Source: Rariglobus sp041662485
GTDB taxonomy: Bacteria; Verrucomicrobiota; Verrucomicrobiia; Opitutales; Opitutaceae
DNA length: 64,000 bases
Direction of reading: 5' to 3'
Assembly: GCA_041662485.1 (NCBI GenBank)
Contig: JBAZSJ010000018.1
Coordinates: 30,526-94,525, forward strand
The stretch's first letter is position 1. Every line of letters begins with the position of its first letter. Below, in pieces: positions 33,762 through 44,500 of the stretch. The position numbers and the translations under genes are program-made. A model generated the notes under the pieces. That model made no database searches. It was not told where the DNA came from and saw only the letters and a list, made by a program, of their open reading frames with translations.

Positions 33762-34571
33762 ATGCCCTCCCCCGCCTCTACCGACACCCCCGACGACAAG
33801 ACCTTGATGACGCGCCATCGCCGCGAGCGCATCGTCGAGCAGGTCCAACGCGAAGGCTCGGTCCGCGTGGGCGAGTTGGCGGTGCGTTTCGACGTATCCG
33901 AAGTCACGATTCGCAGCGACCTGGTGATCCTCGAGCGCGAAGGCCGCCTGCTGCGCGACCGCGGCGGCGCGATCGCCAAGGGCAACCATCACTTCGTCAC
34001 GTCGCTGCTCGGAGTGGACCAACGTGCCTCTCTCCACCTCGACAAAAAACGCCGCATCGGCACCGCGGCGGCGCAACGCGTTTTGCCCGGCGACGCCATC
34101 ATCCTCGACGCGGGCACGACGGCGGTCGAAATCGCCCGGCAGCTCGTGAACACCACGCCCCTCACCGTCGTGACCAACGCCCTCAACGTCGCCCTCGAGC
34201 TCGGCGCCGCCCCCGGCCAGCGTCTGATCCTGCTCGGCGGCACGTTCAACCGCGAATCGGCCAGCACCGTGGGCGCGCTCACCGAACAATGCCTCGCCGA
34301 GCTTTCCGTCCAAAAACTTTTCCTCGGCACGCAAGCGATGGACGCCGACGGCCTCAGCGACTCGACCATGGAAATCGCCCAGGCCAAGCGCGCCATGATC
34401 CGCTCCGCGCGCCAGGTCATCCTCGTGACCGACTCCAGCAAATGGGGCACGACCAGCCTGACCAAGGTCTGCCCGCTCGCCGAAATCGACACGATCATCA
34501 CCGACTCCGATCTCCCCGCCGAGGCGCGCACGCAGATCGAGGCGCTCGGCATCGAGCTCGTGCTGGTGTAG
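33762..34571 (+). CDS. DeoR/GlpR-family transcriptional regulator of the fructose locus
   Basis: A 269-residue regulator. The N-terminal winged helix includes RHRRERIVEQVQREGSVRV and LAVRFDVSEVTIRSDLVILE; the C-terminal sugar-phosphate-sensing domain has ILDAGTTAVEIARQL, ILLGGTFNRESASTVG and VTDSSKWG. It is divergent from fruA, so it most likely represses the fru operon and responds to fructose 1-phosphate or the bisphosphate; that ligand is inferred. I chose ATG 33762; an ATG at 33699 with AGGA ten bases upstream would add 21 residues that lie over the CTTTC repeats. Confidence 0.88.
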   Translation: MPSPASTDTPDDKTLMTRHRRERIVEQVQREGSVRVGELAVRFDVSEVTIRSDLVILEREGRLLRDRGGAIAKGNHHFVTSLLGVDQRASLHLDKKRRIGTAAAQRVLPGDAIILDAGTTAVEIARQLVNTTPLTVVTNALNVALELGAAPGQRLILLGGTFNRESASTVGALTEQCLAELSVQKLFLGTQAMDADGLSDSTMEIAQAKRAMIRSARQVILVTDSSKWGTTSLTKVCPLAEIDTIITDSDLPAEARTQIEALGIELVLV

Positions 34572-34578
34572 GCTTGGT

Positions 34579-34654
34579 GTAGACCCGACCGCCGGTCGGG
34601 TGACCTGTGATCCGACTGCGCGGCGAAAACACCCCGACCACCGGTCGGGGCTAC
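34579..34654. repeat. GTAG...CTAC paired hairpin between convergent genes
   Basis: GTAGACCCGACCGCCGGTCGG at the left is mirrored by CCGACCACCGGTCGGGGCTAC at the right. It fills the gap between the converging deoR-like and aminotransferase genes and could end both transcripts. Confidence 0.6.
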
Positions 34655-34659
34655 ACCAC

Positions 34660-35820
34660 TCACCCGCGTTTCAACTTCAGCAACCGCTCGCCCGCCGCGT
34701 GCAACGTCGCCGGCTTCTTCGCGAAGTTGAGGCGCACGTAGCGATTCTCGCCGTTGGCGAAGAAACTCGAGCCCGGCACCGGCGCGACGCCGATCTCCTT
34801 CGCCATCCAGTGCGCAAACTCCACGTCGCTCGCGAAACCAAACGGCGAGATGTCGAGCATCACGAAATACGCGCCCTCGGGCCGCGTATAGCTCAGCCCC
34901 GTCTGGTCGAGATAGCCCAGCAGCACATCGCGCTGCGCCTGATACTCGGCGCACAGCCCCGCGTAGTAATCCGCGCCCCACCCCAGCGCCGTGACCACCG
35001 CATGCTGCAACGGCGCAGCCGCGCCCACCGTAAGAAAATCATGAACCTTCCGCGCCTGCGCGACGATCTCCGGCGCCGCGTGCAAGTAGCCGAGCCGCCA
35101 GCCGGTGATCGAAAACGTCTTCGACAGCGACGACACGCTCAGCGTGCGCCTCGCCATCCCCGGCAACGTGGAGAAATACACGTGCTTCCGCCCGTCGAAC
35201 ACGAGGTGTTCATACACTTCGTCGGTGATGACAAACGTGTCGAACTCCTCGGCCAGCGCGGCGATCTGCAGCAACTCCCCCCGCGTGAACACGCGCCCGC
35301 ACGGATTCGACGGATTGCAGAGGATGAACGCCTTCAACCCTCCGCCGGTCGCAAACGCCGTTCGCAGCTCCGCCGGATCGAAGCGGTAGGCGGGCGGATG
35401 CAACGGCACATGCACCGCCGTCGCCCCGCTGAGAATCGCGTCGGCGTTGTAGTTCTCGTAGAACGGCGAAAACATCCCGATGCGGTCGCCCGGATCGCAC
35501 ACCGTCATCACGGCCGCGAGCATCGCCTCGGTCGCGCCACAGGTGACAACGAGTTCGCGCAGCGGATCGACGGGCAGGCCGGTGAAACGCGTGAGCTTGG
35601 CGGCCAGCGCGTCGCGCAGCTCGGGGGAACCCCATGTGACGGCGTATTGATGACGGCCGGCGTCCATCGCGTCCTTCGCCGCCTGCACGAGCGCGGCGGG
35701 CGGATCGCCGTCGGGGAAGCCCTGCGAGAGGTTGATCGCGCCATGCTGCGCGGCGACGCGCGACATCTCGCGGATGAGCGACTCGGTGAAAACCGACGTG
35801 CGGCGGGAGGTGCGCGGCAT
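34660..35820 (-). CDS. Class I/II pyridoxal-phosphate aminotransferase
   Basis: A 386-residue fold-type I aminotransferase. It shows INLSQGFPDGDPP, the Asn-Pro motif CNPSNPCGR, and the PLP lysine Lys234 in SVSSLSKTFSITGWRLGY, with a C-terminal NRYVRLNFAKKP carrying the substrate Arg. The pattern resembles the kynurenine/methionine aminotransferase branch (YbdL-like). The amino-acid specificity cannot be read from sequence. The gene is preceded by a block of 7-bp tandem repeats (35866-35935). Confidence 0.87.
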   Translation of the reverse strand: MPRTSRRTSVFTESLIREMSRVAAQHGAINLSQGFPDGDPPAALVQAAKDAMDAGRHQYAVTWGSPELRDALAAKLTRFTGLPVDPLRELVVTCGATEAMLAAVMTVCDPGDRIGMFSPFYENYNADAILSGATAVHVPLHPPAYRFDPAELRTAFATGGGLKAFILCNPSNPCGRVFTRGELLQIAALAEEFDTFVITDEVYEHLVFDGRKHVYFSTLPGMARRTLSVSSLSKTFSITGWRLGYLHAAPEIVAQARKVHDFLTVGAAAPLQHAVVTALGWGADYYAGLCAEYQAQRDVLLGYLDQTGLSYTRPEGAYFVMLDISPFGFASDVEFAHWMAKEIGVAPVPGSSFFANGENRYVRLNFAKKPATLHAAGERLLKLKRG

Positions 35821-35865
35821 CAGTAGAAAATTTGTGACAACAAGGAATCAACCACCCTTTTTCGA

Positions 35866-35935
35866 GTCATTGGTCATTGGACATTAGTCATTGGTCATTG
35901 GTCATTGGTCATTGGTCATTGGTCATTGGTCATTC
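35866..35935. repeat. Ten tandem 7-bp units (GTCATTG)
   Basis: Ten heptamers run without spacing; the third is degenerate (GACATTA) and the last ends in C. Similar fragments (GGTCATTGGTCATT) occur upstream of sufU near 1634-1647. The block lies 45 bp upstream of the aminotransferase start. Such an array can expand and contract by slippage. Confidence 0.8.
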
Positions 35936-35943
35936 GCATTCCG

Positions 35944-36822
35944 CTACTGCGGAATGCGCAGCTCCATCCCGATCCGCAGGTCGTTCTGGCTTTTCATCAC
36001 GTCGCGGTTCGCGGCGTAGATGTCCTTCCAGCGCGACTTGTTGCTGTAGTAACGCTGCGCGAGGCTGAACAGCGTGTCGCCCTTCGAGACCGTATGCTTG
36101 CGTCCGCCCGCGACGGAGACGGGGGCGACGGGACGCGGAGCGGGTGTCGGCGTCTGCACACTCGGACGATTGAGTCCAACTGTGGGGATAGAAGGCTGAG
36201 GCTGTGGCACGGGATCCGGAACCGGATCGGGCGCGCGCACGATGGGTGAATCGTTCGGGTCAACCGCGAGCGGCGCGGAGGTGTCGGGCGAAACGGGCGA
36301 CACCGGAACGGACTGGCGCGGCGTGTTGACGGCCTGCGTGCGGGAGGCGATGAGCTGGTCCTTGAGCTGGATGTTCTCGCGCTGGAGCTGGTCGAGTTTC
36401 TCCAGAAGGTCGAGGCGCTCCATCTGGTTGTCCAGCGGCTGGGCGGGCAGCGTGCGGGCGAATTCGCGCGTCGCCGCGTCGATGCGCTGGCGCACGAGGT
36501 CGGCCTTGGGGGAGTTGGGGCTCAGCGCGCGAAACTTCCGGTAGTGGTAGATCGCCGCGATCGGATCCTTGATGTGCTGCTGGTAGAGGATGCCGAGCTC
36601 GAGATGCGATTCGGGCGCGTTGTCGCCGCGTTTTTCGATCACCTTCTGGAAAGCCACGAGCGCCTCCTGGTTGCGCCCTTGGCGCTGGAGCTCCTTGCCA
36701 CGAGAATAGTCGGAATCGTAGATCTCGGCCGAGAGAGGCGAGTCGGCGGAGCGCTCGCAGCCCGCGACAAAGAACATCGTGGCGAACGCAAAAAAACAAA
36801 GGACGGAAAAACGAAGCCTCAT
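35944..36822 (-). CDS. LysM lipoprotein with TPR-like region
   Basis: A 292-residue predicted lipoprotein. The signal peptide ends in a lipobox, FFVAGC, at about residue 21. A TPR-like segment follows (SRGKELQRQGRNQEALVAFQ, then LELGILYQQHIKDPIAAIYH), then a short coiled coil (LDLLEKLDQLQRENIQLKDQ). A Pro-rich linker leads to a C-terminal LysM domain (KHTVSKGDTLFSLAQRYY to MELRIPQ), which binds peptidoglycan. It is probably an outer-membrane-anchored cell-wall protein linking envelope layers. It is divergent from kdsD, another envelope gene. Confidence 0.85.
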   Translation of the reverse strand: MRLRFSVLCFFAFATMFFVAGCERSADSPLSAEIYDSDYSRGKELQRQGRNQEALVAFQKVIEKRGDNAPESHLELGILYQQHIKDPIAAIYHYRKFRALSPNSPKADLVRQRIDAATREFARTLPAQPLDNQMERLDLLEKLDQLQRENIQLKDQLIASRTQAVNTPRQSVPVSPVSPDTSAPLAVDPNDSPIVRAPDPVPDPVPQPQPSIPTVGLNRPSVQTPTPAPRPVAPVSVAGGRKHTVSKGDTLFSLAQRYYSNKSRWKDIYAANRDVMKSQNDLRIGMELRIPQ

Positions 36823-36898
36823 CGACGGCGGGAAATGGGATTGAACGGAAAAAAGTTGCTCCTAAGTCTCGCAGTCCGACTTTCGACTCAAACTCTAA

Positions 36899-37888
36899 AT
36901 GTCCCTCGACCCTAAAACCACCCTCGGCCGCGCCCGTGCCTGCATAAAAATCGAAGCGGAGGCGCTCGCCGCCACCGCAAAGGGCCTCGACCAGGGCTTC
37001 GTCGACGTCGCCCGGGGCGTCGAGGCGTCCGCCGGCGCAGGCGGCAAGATCATCTTCAGCGGCGTGGGCAAGTCCGCCCACATCGCCGAAAAACTCGTCG
37101 GCACCTTCAACAGCATCGGCCTCTCGGCCTGCTTTCTCGACGCCACCCAGGCGTTGCACGGCGATTTCGGCCTCGTGGGCAAGGGCGACCTCGCCTTCCT
37201 CCTGAGCAACAGCGGCCAGACGGACGAAGTTCTCCGTCTCATCCCCGTCCTGAAGCGCTTTGGCGTCGGCATCGTGGCCTTCACGAGCAACCCGGCGTCC
37301 GACTTGGCCAAAAACGCCAACCTGAAGCTCATTTACCGCGTTCCACGCGAAGCCTGCCCGCTCAAACTCGCCCCCACCGCCAGCACCACCGCCGCCCTCG
37401 CCCTCGGCGACGCCCTCGCGATGGTTCTCCTCGCCGCCCGCGGCCTCACCCGCAACGACTTCGCCAAGTATCACCCCGGCGGAAACCTCGGCCGCGTCCT
37501 GCTGCTCAAGGTGAAGGACATCATGCGCAGCGGCAACCGGTTGCCCATCGCCCCCGAGACCGCCACCACGCAGGCGGCCATCCTCGCCATGACCAAGGCG
37601 CGCAGCGGCAGCATCGCGATCGTTCACCCGAAATCGGGCAAACTCACCGGCATCTTTACCGACGGCGATTTCCGCCGCAGCGCGCTCACCGGCGCGGGCT
37701 TTCTGGAAAAACCCGTGGCCACCTACATGACCCGTTCGCCGAAGGTCGTGTCCGAGGACGCGCTGGGCGTGGACGCCCTGAATCTCTTCGAAGCGCACAA
37801 GATCGACGACCTGATCGTGATCGACGCCAAGGGCAAACCCGTGGGCCTCGTGGACGGCCAGGATCTGCCCAAGCTGAAGATCGTCTGA
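36899..37888 (+). CDS. kdsD: Arabinose-5-phosphate isomerase (KpsF/GutQ family)
   Basis: A 329-residue protein with an N-terminal SIS domain (GGKIIFSGVGKSAHIAEKLV, FLLSNSGQTDEVL, APTASTTAALALGDALA) followed by two CBS domains (from about residue 205: VKDIMRSGNRLPI and MTRSPKVVSEDALGV). It converts ribulose 5-phosphate to arabinose 5-phosphate, the first step toward Kdo of lipopolysaccharide. Length and domain order match KdsD. Its presence suggests an LPS-type outer membrane. It starts 76 bp from the divergent LysM gene. Confidence 0.93.
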   Translation: MSLDPKTTLGRARACIKIEAEALAATAKGLDQGFVDVARGVEASAGAGGKIIFSGVGKSAHIAEKLVGTFNSIGLSACFLDATQALHGDFGLVGKGDLAFLLSNSGQTDEVLRLIPVLKRFGVGIVAFTSNPASDLAKNANLKLIYRVPREACPLKLAPTASTTAALALGDALAMVLLAARGLTRNDFAKYHPGGNLGRVLLLKVKDIMRSGNRLPIAPETATTQAAILAMTKARSGSIAIVHPKSGKLTGIFTDGDFRRSALTGAGFLEKPVATYMTRSPKVVSEDALGVDALNLFEAHKIDDLIVIDAKGKPVGLVDGQDLPKLKIV

Positions 37889-37890
37889 AA

Positions 37891-37961
37891 GTAGACGCGG
37901 CATCTTGCCGCGTTGGGATTGGTTCGGGTTGATTTCACACGCGGCGAGACGCCGCGTCTAC
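37891..37961. repeat. GTAGACGCGGC paired hairpin
   Basis: GTAGACGCGGCATCTTGCCG and its mirror CGGCGAGACGCCGCGTCTAC flank a 30-bp spacer right after the kdsD stop; a possible terminator. Confidence 0.6.
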
Positions 37962-38054
37962 TTGTCCTACTACCCCGCGCAAATCTTGCTAATTTTTACG
38001 CGTCCCGGCGTTTTTCGTCGTCCGTCGGGCGGGAATTGTGGCTAAGTTGTCGGC

Positions 38055-39719
<1,665 letters not shown>

Positions 39720-39796
39720 ACCCTCCGCCGTTTTCGGTGGCTGCGAGCGCCAGCGAGTGGCTCTGGCAGAGATGATAAAGCATGAGCCCTCCTCCC

Positions 39797-39854
39797 GTAG
39801 CGGGGAGCGTGAGCGACCCGTGATCGAAAACGGGTCGCTCACGCTTCCCGCTAC
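39797..39854. repeat. GTAGCGGGGAGCGTGAGCGACC paired hairpin
   Basis: GTAGCGGGGAGCGTGAGCG and CGCTCACGCTTCCCGCTAC are near-perfect complements separated by about 20 bp. Similar elements lie at 3636 (half) and 46001-46057. Confidence 0.7.
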
Positions 39855-39966
39855 GACTCGATCAATCCACCCGCCGAAAATCGCGAAGAGCCGGAAATAT
39901 GCTCAACACGTGCGGCGTTTTGGTTTCATGCTGCCCGTGAAACCAAAATCCTAACCATGCCTCCAC

Positions 39967-40497
39967 GTGATCAACGCCCCTTCAAATTATAAAATTGAGG
40001 CGCTTGATCCGAAGACCCATGCGCGTGCCGCCTTCGATTGCGGCGTGGAACCGCTGAACCGCTACCTGCAAGAGCAAGCCCGCCTCGACGTCAAACGGCT
40101 GGCGGCCGGCTGCTGGGTGCTTGTTGATGCCGCTCAGCCCAAAACCATCCTGGGTTACTATACCCTCTCCCCGGAATCCGCCCTCTCCTCCGAATTGCTT
40201 GCGAACCTGCCCCCGGAGGCCGCCAAGAAGTTCCCCCGTTACCCGCGTCTGGGCGCTTATCTGATCGGCCGGCTCGCCGTTCACAAGGCGCACCAAGGGC
40301 AAAACCTCGGACGCCTGCTCCTGCTGGACGCCTTGCACCGCTGCGCGCTGAATCCCGTGCCCTGCGTCGTCGTGCTGGTGGACCCGAATGACACCGCAGC
40401 CGAGGCGTTCTATGCGCGGTATGGCTTCCGACGCCTGAACGACGAACGCATGTTTCTGCCCACCGCCGAAATCATGGCCTGGCTGCCTTCGGATTGA
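39967..40497 (+). CDS. GNAT-family toxin (TacT/AtaT-like)
   Basis: A 176-residue acetyltransferase. The opening FDCGVEPLNRYLQEQA and ILGYYTLSPESALS are typical of GNAT toxins paired with DUF1778 antitoxins; the acetyl-CoA loop is RLAVHKAHQGQNLGRLLLLDA. Such toxins acetylate the amino group of charged tRNAs and stop translation. The start is GTG at 39967. The likely antitoxin gene is convergent and overlaps this one by 26 bp at the 3-prime ends, unlike the usual antitoxin-first operon. The toxin role is inferred from family resemblance. Confidence 0.78.
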   Translation: MINAPSNYKIEALDPKTHARAAFDCGVEPLNRYLQEQARLDVKRLAAGCWVLVDAAQPKTILGYYTLSPESALSSELLANLPPEAAKKFPRYPRLGAYLIGRLAVHKAHQGQNLGRLLLLDALHRCALNPVPCVVVLVDPNDTAAEAFYARYGFRRLNDERMFLPTAEIMAWLPSD

Positions 40498-40807
40498 CGT
40501 CACTGGCCACGGTGCCGCGAAAAACTTTCAAGGCTTCCTTGAACGCACGAGTCGGCGGACGCGCGGGCGCAAGCAACGCGGCAACCAGCCGGCGGGATTC
40601 CTCGGCGTTGAGCCGGATTTCGTTCTGCTCCCCCAGCAGTTTCACCGCAGCCGCCCGCGCCTCACCGATGACAAAATTGGCCACCGACTCGCCCTTGAAG
40701 GCAGCCGCACGGGCGATCACATCCTTGTCCTCACGTGAAATACGCGCAACCAGCCTGGAGTTCCTGGGAAGGCGGCGTGCGAGTTCGGAGGCGTTGGACT
40801 TAACCAT
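40472..40807 (-). CDS. DUF1778 antitoxin-like protein (TacA-like)
   Basis: A 111-residue protein of DUF1778. The N-terminal part (SRLVARISREDKDVIARAAA) is ribbon-helix-helix-like for DNA binding and autorepression. The rest (FKGESVANFVIGEARAAA, then IRLNAEESRRLVAALLAP) is the usual toxin-neutralising region. It lies on the opposite strand from the GNAT toxin and shares its last 26 bp, so the two mRNAs are antisense at their ends. A more standard pair would be in one operon. ATG 40807 gives a plausible start. Confidence 0.75.
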   Translation of the reverse strand: MVKSNASELARRLPRNSRLVARISREDKDVIARAAAFKGESVANFVIGEARAAAVKLLGEQNEIRLNAEESRRLVAALLAPARPPTRAFKEALKVFRGTVASDVNPKAARP

Positions 40808-40936
40808 GCCCTATGTGTGCACAACCGACACCTAACGGCAAGCCGGAAGGCCGGTCGCAGCCAAACGAAGACCTGATTCCAAACGCGCAGCAACCACGCG
40901 TTGCCCCAAGCCGCCCTTCCGCCGAGGGCGGCTTAT

Positions 40937-41087
40937 TAGAGCATTTCAAATAGAGTTGCGGGCTCAAAGGAGGTCGGACCTCCCGGTCCGATCATCGGGG
41001 ATTTCCTGCGCTCCAATCGTGACGGACCTAGAGGTCCGTCCTTCTTGCTGATCATTGGATGGCTACGACTTTATTTGAAAGGCTCTA
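40937..41087. mobile_element. TA-bounded inverted-repeat element A
   Basis: Ends TAGAGCATTTCAAATAGAG and CTTTATTTGAAAGGCTCTA form imperfect terminal inverted repeats. The centre holds a hairpin pair GGTCGGACCTCCCGGTCCG and GACGGACCTAGAGGTCCGTC. No coding capacity. Confidence 0.6.
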
Positions 41088-41284
41088 GTGTTCTGTCGCA
41101 CAAATAACCATACGTAAAAACAACCTCTGAAGGCCGAGCAACAGGAGCGGCGACGTCCCCGTCGCCGGACGGAACACCCGTTCCGCCGACAACGGAATGA
41201 CAAAGAGCCGCGCTCACGCGCTCCCGGCGGCGGGGACGCCGCCGCTCCATTTATGCGTATAGTTATTTGTGCGCCACTACACTA
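41086..41284. mobile_element. TA-bounded inverted-repeat element B
   Basis: The 29-bp terminal repeats match at 25 positions; shared parts are TAGTGT, CGCACAAATAAC and ATACG. It abuts element A, sharing TA, and element C. GC-rich hairpins lie inside. Confidence 0.65.
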
Positions 41285-41449
41285 GTATGCCGTATCACGT
41301 TTTATTTCGGATCGTCGGTAGGGCGGGACCGCTGGGCCCGCCGCGAAGTCATCCGACTTACATGAGCTGAAGCGGACGGCCCAGCGGTCCGTCCCTACCT
41401 AAAATCCCGGCGAAAGATACGAATCTTTTGATGTTACATTATACTAGCG
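41280..41449. mobile_element. TA-bounded inverted-repeat element C with GTAG hairpin core
   Basis: Ends CACTAGTAT and ATACTAGCG form the terminal repeats, with weaker matching further in. The interior 41318-41398 is the GTAGGGCGGGACCGCTGGGC-type core also found in the 140-bp MITE and at 20270. Its right end runs into the frame open upstream of the next gene. Confidence 0.55.
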
Positions 41450-41535
41450 TCCGGATACCACGCGTCCACTTCGCCTTCTTGTGGCAAATTGGCATCGCGC
41501 CCGGTCCCGCCTCGTTCTTGCATCTGCATCCCCCT

Positions 41536-44500
41536 ATGCAACCCATGCCCCGTTCGTTCGTTGCCCTCCTTCTGCTCGTCTGCGTTTCCCCGGTGTTCGC
41601 CGCGGTCGAAGTCGCCTCCACCACGCGCTACCAAGACGACAAGCTCGGCCTGACCATCCTTTCGGGCGAAGCCCGCCTCCCCGCCGACGGCAGCTGGGTC
41701 CTCGCCCGGCCCGACGCCGGCAGCGGCCTGCGCCAGGTGTTTTATCAGGTCACCAACTGGGAGGCGTTGCATAGCGACGGCGCCCGCACCCTCGCCAACC
41801 GCATAGATGATCGGCTCCATGACGACCGCTGGCTCCTCACCGAACACAATACATTGCTTCGCAACTACGCCGAACAAAACGGCGACCGAGGTCCAGTCCG
41901 CTTCGACGACCCTGCGCTCCTGGAACTCGTCTCCTATCATGGCCGCCTGCGAAAATCGGATGAAAAGCCCTTACCCGCTGACGACCAAATCCGCTTGCTC
42001 ACGGAATTTCGTAAAAAGACGGCCGACATTGGTCTGATTCCCGATGCTGCCATCATCCCTTATAAAGATCCTTTCGGGGGAAACCGCCGCGGCCCTTCCA
42101 GTCCGGCCTCTCCACTCCTCATCGAACTCACCCCCGCCCTGGATGACGGCCGGCACTGGGTGCTCTACACCGACGATACCACTGAGCGCGTCACCATCGA
42201 CACCGAGCTCCTAAAAAAACTTGGCCTCACGATCTCCAAAAAGGACGTCATCAACAACACCATCAATCAGCGTCCCGCCGAGCAGATCATCCAAGTCCAC
42301 GCGCGCCTCACCCCATCGGCTCGCGGACCTGCCCGCCTTATCTTCTCCGACGCCATGTCCCAGCGCACCATCACCGTGACTTGGGATTGGGCGAATGCCG
42401 CTGCCGGCACACGCGCACAACTTTCCACTTGGGCGGGCTTGCGCGCCTCCGAATGGAAGCCTCTCACCACCACGGGCGAAGCCCCGATACTCAACGCGTG
42501 GCTCAAACTCGTTCCTACACTCTACGGCGCCGAGATCCCTGACACCGCCGACACTTCATCGTGGTTCGATCAAGAAACATCGCTGTCCTTCTTTGCACTC
42601 TTCGGCGGACGTGCCGCCGTTCAGGAAACCTTTCAGCTGCAAACCCTCGAGTCTCGCACCACCACCACACCCGCGGCACCCTCCCTCGTTCCCGTTGCTC
42701 TCTCAGAACTGACAGGGATCGACGTGCGCTCGCACCCGTTCGCCGAGATGGCACGCGGGAAATCCCTTCCTTCTCTTCCGCTCGCAAATTTCGTCCCTCC
42801 CGACCGCGCTTTTTTCTATGCCGCAAAACCCGCCGCACTGAATCGGTTCTTCAACCCTGACTCCGCCTTTGTTCGACACGTCGCGGCGTTCTCTGGTCCC
42901 GGCATCAATTTCCGACTGCGTGAGCGCTACTCCGCCGAACTCGGCATCACTTCCGAACTAATCGACACGCTCCTCGACAGCGGCCTGATCACCGAATGCG
43001 CGATCTTCACCCCTGATGTTTTCTTCGCCGACGGGACCGACGTCACCGTCATCGCCCGGGTGCGCTCCGGCTCCCTTCTTGGCAAGCTCCTAGCGCCCCT
43101 CCTCTCGCCGTTATCCACAAACAAAGGTATTTATACCGTTCCCACCGCAACCGGCTCCGCCTATTGGAAGTTCGCCGATGACGTATGGCTCCTCTCGACC
43201 CATGAGGGAGAACTCATCTCCGCACTTTCTTTCGCCGCGAAAAACGGTGCCGGCAGTCTTGGGCACAGCGATGAGTTTCGCTACATGCTGCACAAACTGC
43301 CGCCGACCGCCGACACCCGCGCCTACACGTATTTCTCGGACGCCTTCATCCGTCGACTCGTTGGCCCTGAAGTAAAGATCGCGCAGACGCGTCGCATAAA
43401 AGCCCGCCTTGCAATGGAACAACTCGTCGCTGCCGCCCTCCTGCGGCGACTCGACGCCCCAGGAGTCTCGGCCACCGTGGAGGAGCTTGCGCGCCTCGGT
43501 TACTTCAAGTCGTCCGATCTTCCGGCGGACACCACGCTCAACACCGATTGCTCCGTCAGTTCCGTCGTCTTCGGATCCTTGGCGCGCATGAAACCACTGT
43601 CCGCCCAAGCAGCCTCGATCACGCAGGTCACCGCGGAGGAAGCCGCCGCCTACAAACGTTATCTAGAAACCTACGCCCGCTTCTGGAGCCGCTACTTCGA
43701 TCCCATCGCGCTACGTCTGAATACAACTTCCGACGAACATCACTCTCTCACCACCTTCATTCTCCCGCTCGTTGAGAACACCGCCTATAACGATCTTCGC
43801 GAATGGCTGGATGCCGCCACACCGACAGGCCCCAATGACACGACTCCCGCTTTCAACCGAGCGACAGTAGCTCAATTGAATCTCCGTCTCACCGAAGACA
43901 CGTGGCGATCAGTCGCACGCGGTGCCGGAGAACTATCAAAAGACTACCTGACTCTGGATCCCCAATTTTACGACCTGCTTGGTCCGGCGTTCCACATCGC
44001 TTTTGAAAGCAGCGACTCCGTCGTTCGTCTCGATAACGCCGAAGCGGCGAATCTCATTCCTCCGGGAAAACGTAGATCCGACTTCTTCGGCTCAATGTTA
44101 CTCCATTCCGCTTTTGTGCACTTCTTCACTCGTCCCACGCATATGGCGATCGAACTAACAGATCCAATCCTCGCCGCCCGTTTGTTGGACAGCGCCCGCG
44201 TCCAATCTGGAAAGCTATCCCAGTTTAACCGCTTTTTTTCGGTTCAATTTCACCGTCACGGAAATTCCAATGCGTGGCTGCTCAGCGTTCGCCCGCTCGA
44301 CATCGCATCCATCGATTTCTCACTTCGCATCGAAGGACGCTATCTGCTCATCTCCAACAACCCGGCGGGAGAACCGCTGCGGGTGGCCGGTGTTCGTCCC
44401 GCAAGGGCGGGAGCCGCGTCGCTTACTTTCAACCCGAAAAACCGCACGACCGGTATCTCAGCCGATTTTACCTCGGCCATGCGCGCTGAACAGCAACGCG

